Positions 56,401-62,400 of a stretch of DNA of 64,000 bases are shown in pieces (the first letter of the stretch is position 1; each line of letters starts with the position of its first letter). A program made the position numbers and the translations under genes. Origin of the DNA: Plutella xylostella. Its lineage: Eukaryota; Arthropoda; Insecta; Lepidoptera; Plutellidae. The stretch spans positions 5,525,501 through 5,589,500 of the forward strand of contig NC_064001.1 in NCBI RefSeq assembly GCF_932276165.1, given 5' to 3'. Under the pieces are notes generated by a model. It saw only the letters and a list, made by a program, of their open reading frames with translations. It did no database searches and was not told the origin of the DNA.

Positions 56401-59400
56401 TACATATTGATTAGTCTGAACTTGAACTGATGTAAATACCGATTCAGATTCCGTAAGTTGAATATCGGGCGTTTGCTGCAATCTGACTTGGCTACTAAAA
56501 ACATTGGACTCACGAAGCTTGGGCTTGGTGGTGCACGAACAAGTATCTTTTGCTCTTTTAACTTTCTGATCTGCTTTGACATTTCTGTGCTGTGGGGCGT
56601 TACATATCTTAACAGCTGAGCGGGATTTATTAAGGGTGGTTTTGTTTGAAATGGGACTCGATATCCAGAAATTATTTGAATCACACAATCGGGAGCATTG
56701 AAATTTTTCCAAATATTTACATAATTTTTTAAACACCCGCCTGAGAAATGGTTTGATAAATAGTCACTTTTGAAATCTATTGTTTTTGCGATTATTGTAA
56801 TCAGAAGATTTCTTGTATTCATTGCGCTTCGTACCAGATTTATTACTTTGAGGCCTTTGTGGCTTCTTACCTTGCGGCCGGGGGAAACTGAAGCTGGTGC
56901 TGGGCATAGGGTCACACTCAGGCTCCGGCCGGCTGTAGGACCTCCGCGGTCGCTTGGCACGGGAGTGATCAGGTCGATTACGCATCGACATAAGTGGCTC
57001 TTCCGCAGAGCGCTTGAGACCAGAAAATAGTTTGCTTGTTCCGCCTGCCTTCTGTAAAAAAGAGCTTAACACTTCTGCATTAAAGAGTTCAGCATTAGTT
57101 GGGGGTATTCTTCGGATGTCTTCCTTTATGTATCTATCCTTGACTCCTGACAATATACTATCCCGTCTCCTTTGAATAGTGTCTGCACGCCTACCGCAAA
57201 CCATCTGGAGCAAATCTTCTGACACCTTCATGTACTCAGATTTTTCGGCAAATGAACTATTAATCTTCTCAAAGAGGGTATCAGCATTCAATACGCAACC
57301 AGGAGTAAATGACCATTGGATTAAATCCTGCAGATTATTTTTAAATAGGGTGTTCTGTTGAATGAGCGCATGCGTCATTGCTCCAAAAGATCTGTCTAAA
57401 GATTTTAGCCAAGAGGAATTTGGATCATGATGACGTAACTCAATATTCACATCTAATTCGTAAAACCCTGGTTTGGCAAGATATTTCTTTTCGGTCTCGA
57501 CATATCTTACTCTCTCCCATCTGTCTGAATTAAAATGATGTAACTTTGTCAACAAGTCTAACCGAGTCTGATCGGCATTATTTACGTTGGGCTCTTTTAA
57601 ATTCGTGTTAATGTTGAAGTCCAATGATCTTGCCGTTGCCGGCGGTTGAGAGAGCTGAGGTTTATTTAAAAATGGTCCATCCGATATTAATGAGCTTTGC
57701 AAAACTTCACTTGGATGTAAAGAAATATCGGAGTCACTATCAGAACTCGGGTCACCCCTACTCGAATTCTTTAAATATTGCAATATTTCACTAACCTGGT
57801 GGCTTAATGCTTCGAATTTGCCTTCGTTAATCCGCTTTTCTTCCAAAAAAGCTTTTTTCTGCGAATCATCGGAGCTTTCACTCGAACTGGAGCTTGACAA
57901 TCTTCTCTTCGAATTTGACCGGTCCGGGGGCGGACGGGTCATATTTTCATCCGGAGTCTTGCTCATTTTATTATTTAGCACTTCCGCAGCACACTTTTAT
58001 ACAAAAGATTTTTTATCGAAATAATGAGGGTAATTTTATTTTTAAATTGAAAAAATATTTTAATTTGAAAAAATAAATCGAACAGCAACGCTGTTACTAA
58101 AGGGACTGTTCACTCGACGAAAGTCGATGCCAATGTGAGGGCTCCGCCAAGCGCCGGCGCCAAGCTGCACTCCCCTCCACTCGGGTCGGAGGCCACGCCC
58201 CCTGGCGACCGGATGCGGCGCAGAGGGGCATGAATGGGATTGTACCACGTGACGCAAGTAGTGCTGTCTCACTTTACTATAGGTCTTAAATAACGGTTCA
58301 GAGCATATAATAACGTTATTGTAAACACGAAAAGGATGCAACGATAACATATTTGAAAAGATACGCCTTTGTCTCTCTGAAAACACTATCTCAAAAGTCA
58401 CATAAGCAATCCTAGATTAAAAAAAATATCCTTTTCTATTAGGTAGATTCTGATCTACCGCAATTCACTGTAGGTCATACATGCGGACTAACCAACCACC
58501 ACACCATATACCATCTCTGTTCCGTCTACAAATAACCCTATCTCCCATCACCTTCCAGACAAGCGGTGAAGCCACTGTCCACATCCGTGCCGTCGGTCCG
58601 CGCCCCCGGCCAGGGCGGCGCGCTCAGCGATGCCAGCGAGGGCAAGCAGCCGAGCAAGGCGAGACAGAACAAGTTCCTCAGACACTTCCCGCAGGTCGGC
58701 CCTGATGAGAAGGTGCTTAACTGTGAGTATGGGTTTCCTGTAAACATACTTTTAGAGATAGAGGATAAAATTATGACGACTCGTATTCGTGTAGACATCA
58801 GGGCCTTGATCACGAGTGTTGTGAACTCCAGTGTGAGTCTGGGTGAGGCATATAGATAATTCGATAGCCATTTGTATGACATGATCAGTGCCCTTGTCGG
58901 TAATGTTAGAAACTAATAAACACATACAAAATCCCCAGGTGTCACATACATAGGTGACGTCACTCGGGAAAGGATCATAGACCAATACCAGTGCAGCAAT
59001 TATAAGATTTTCGAACCTCCGTTTACGTTGCGTATCGTCAACTGTCACAGTCAAAATGTAAGGCATGTTAGTTCCAAAAGTGACTATATGTTGGCGCTGT
59101 TCTTTTTCCATATGTTTCTGTAGTATCGAAAATAGTATAGACTTTCCACATAAGCCCGTGATAGGCCCTCTGGATAGACGAGGATTTTAGCGTGTCGGTC
59201 ATAAATACAGAGCGCGTCTAGGATTTGTCAGTGGTGAAAGGATTATCCAGTCAGAATATCGTCATTCGCTGACTGCTTAGGGTGCGTCAGACGTACATAA
59301 AATACAATTAATACGTCGCCCGGGAGGCTTCTTTCGTACACCACACGTGTGACTAGGATCATATATATATATATAGATACTCTACGTTCAACGGGCGGGC

Positions 59401-62400
59401 CCGGATAGAGCGTACACTTATTGTGAATACCCCGTTAAATACTGAAGGGTTTTACTTTTCAGTTCACGCTAATAATAACTTCTGTTAGGGTTAGGAAAAG
59501 TCAGAATGTCTTCGCTTTTCGCTTCAATACCAAGACAGTTCTTTTCCTCATCAGCATTCTGAAGTTTTAGACTGACGATCAGTATCTAATGACTTCACGG
59601 CAGTTAGTGGCTTTATGTAAGAAAACGTTAAATATTTTGATTAATTACAATATCAATTAATTATTTTAAAAAATATTAGTCATCACCTTATCAATTTTTG
59701 ATTGCATATGTACCTATAACGTTTCATAACATAATTTATACTCTGTGAACTAAGACTTTATACAGGGTTATTGGTAAGTAGACCGGATCCTTTCAGGAGG
59801 TGATAGAGGAAGGCATTTCCAGTCGATTGAACCCAATAATGCATTATCCTAAACTTAACAATTTCTAAGATATTTAATATTTAAGGTTTTTTAATTTTTT
59901 GCCAAAATTTTATGCTTAAAACCGAAAATAAAAAAAACTAGCCACATTTCAATAATTTTTTTGGTTGTTTTGCATAAGTAACACCTTAATAAACTAATTA
60001 AAATAATCAAATGTGCATTATTCGATTTAAATTTGACATAATACCTCAAAATAGTTAAACATTTTGAAAAAATATTCAAAACGCAAAAACAAATAAATTA
60101 AATTAAAAAAGATTTTCATATGACATTTTTTGGTGCACTTCAGCTTAAAAACATGGTCAACTAATAAGCTTTCAAACAAGATGATTCAATACCAAATCGA
60201 TTAAGGTATCACCAAGATATGGCCAAAACAACCAGAGAAAGCGGAGAAAACTGAGCAGGGGTTTCCATACTAAAGTTAACAGGACTGAAAACAATCACAC
60301 TTTTTATCTTTAAATTGGGCTAATTTTGTTAGTTTTCCTGTTGAATTTTGTCCGTCTGTGCTGGTTGTTTTGGCCATATCTTGGTGATACCTTAATCGAT
60401 TTGGTATTGAATCATCTTGTTTGAAAGCTTATTAGTTGACCATGTTTTTAAGCTGAAGTGCACAAAAAAATGTCATATGAAAATCTTTTTTAATTTAATT
60501 TATTTGTTTTTGCGTTTTGAATATTTTTTCAAAATGTTTAACAATTTTGAGGTATTATGTCTAATTTAAGTCGAATAGTGCACATTTGATTATTTTAATT
60601 AGTTTATTAAGGTGTTACTTATGCAAAACAACCAAAAAAAATATTGAAATGTGGCTAGTTTTTTTTATTTTCGGTTTTAAGCATAAAATTTTGGCAAAAA
60701 ATTAAAAAAACCTTGAATATTAAATATCTCAAAAATGGTTAAGTTTAGGATAATGCATTATTGGGTTCAATCGACTGGAAATGCCTTCCTCTATCACCTC
60801 CTGAAAGGATCCGGTCTACTTACCAATAACCCTGTATATGTATATACAGTCTACAACTACTATTTTACTTTTTAGTAAAGTACCCAGTACGTACACTTCT
60901 CAGAACGTGTAATCTTGCAATCAGGAATGAGTAGTAAAGTATGATTGCACCACTCTGCAGACAGGTTTTCATGAGCTCTCTTATAATGACAAGGCCCTAT
61001 TTCCTGATTGCCAGCTTAGTCTAATATCGTATAAGAAAAAACTTAATAAATCCTATAAGTAATGTAAAGAAGGTTGTTACTGTAAGGTAAAGGGGGAAAT
61101 GTCCATCCCTTATTTCAAGAACATAAGGTGTTTAAAAACATTACGACCTTTTCGAATAACTATGTCTTTTTTTATATGATATGCAATTAAGCATGCACAT
61201 ATTTTTGCCTATTTCATTGTATTTATCTATGAATCATCGATGCGGTTAAACAATCTTGTGGTTTTACATGTGATACGTATATACGTATAATATAAACTAC
61301 ATTTTTCGTATTTATTTAATTGAATATCAATTACATACTATGTTACTCACTGCACCATTTCTGATAAGGGGCCGTCCATTAATCACGTGAGGTCGTTTTT
61401 CTCATTTTTTCTCCCCTGGTGATATTTGGTGAGGTTTGGGACCAACCCCCCCTCCCCTCCCTGGATCACGTGTATTTTTTTGGAAGTCTATGTAAAGGCA
61501 ATTTTTGACTAGAAAAAATATAGGTCATACTACAAATCGTTAAAATTTTTGCGCCGTCCAAAATATCGGTTCAGAAATACCTAATTTTTGACAAAAAATT
61601 AATACACGTGATGTCTAACGAGAACCCCCCCTCCCCCCTCGTGATGTTTCGTGAGGTTTTCAGTACATCCTCCCCCCCACTTTGAGCCTCACGTGATTAA
61701 TGGACGGCCCCTAAGGTATAATTTAATGATTAATAAACTTAAAATATGGTTAGAAAACAGTTTCTTTTCTCTTTGTCATTCCAATATGTACAGATAATAT
61801 TTTTAACCGCAAACTAGGAACACATTCATTACATAAATGACTCTCGTTTGATCTAGTTGTTTGGTTAAAATCTCATTTTAGAAAACGATCAATAAAATGA
61901 ATGGACCATTGTGGTACAAATAACTTTTGCGGTGGTTTCAATATCTATAATATTTTATGTGTTTACCATGGTCGCTTTGATGTGAACAGTCCTAGAAATA
62001 CTCTATGGTACCTAATGGTTTATTTTATAGCGGCCCCATTGATATAAATAGCAATGGGTCAAGCAGTCCACTCATTAAACTCGTGCATACTTAGCTAAAA
62101 ATATAAAATTATTTTTATATTTTTAGCCCGAAAAATTTTTTTTTTTGTTAACCGATGATAAATAATGGTAGTTATTTTTTTCACTGTTACTCTAACTAGT
62201 TACAGTAATAAATCTCCCGTATAGGTTTCAGTTAATGTTTTCGTCTGCTCTAATTACCAACCTGTAACATAAATCATAAATGTTTCAGTGGAACAGAAAA
62301 TGCGTGCGTTCGATTCTCAACCTAATTTCGAATGGGAAAAGATACAAGTGTCGGTTTATTTCCGGAAAGCGTTTTTGTTCCTCAATCATAGATAATAGGG

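Larger units (their letters stand above)
53119..58311 (-). mobile_element. DIRS-type tyrosine-recombinase retrotransposon, apparently complete
   Basis: Minus-strand element of about 5.2 kb with Gag-like, RT/RNase H and tyrosine recombinase ORFs in DIRS order and no integrase or LTRs. It is bounded by inverted terminal repeats (53165-53326 against 58131-58292, ~162 bp). An internal complementary region at 53371-53475 copies, in reverse complement, the outer left end (53119-53178) followed directly by the outer right end (about 58270-58311). This is the circle-junction template typical of DIRS elements. All three frames are open, so the copy looks young. It lies in the intron before the 58559 exon, antisense to the gene. 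Confidence 0.88.

Noticed and set aside
58481..58882. Alternative-frame ORFs on both strands around the 58559 exon
   Set aside because: Only the QAVKPL...DEKVLN frame has matching splice phase and the RHFPQV motif. The others are shadows of the GC-rich exon.
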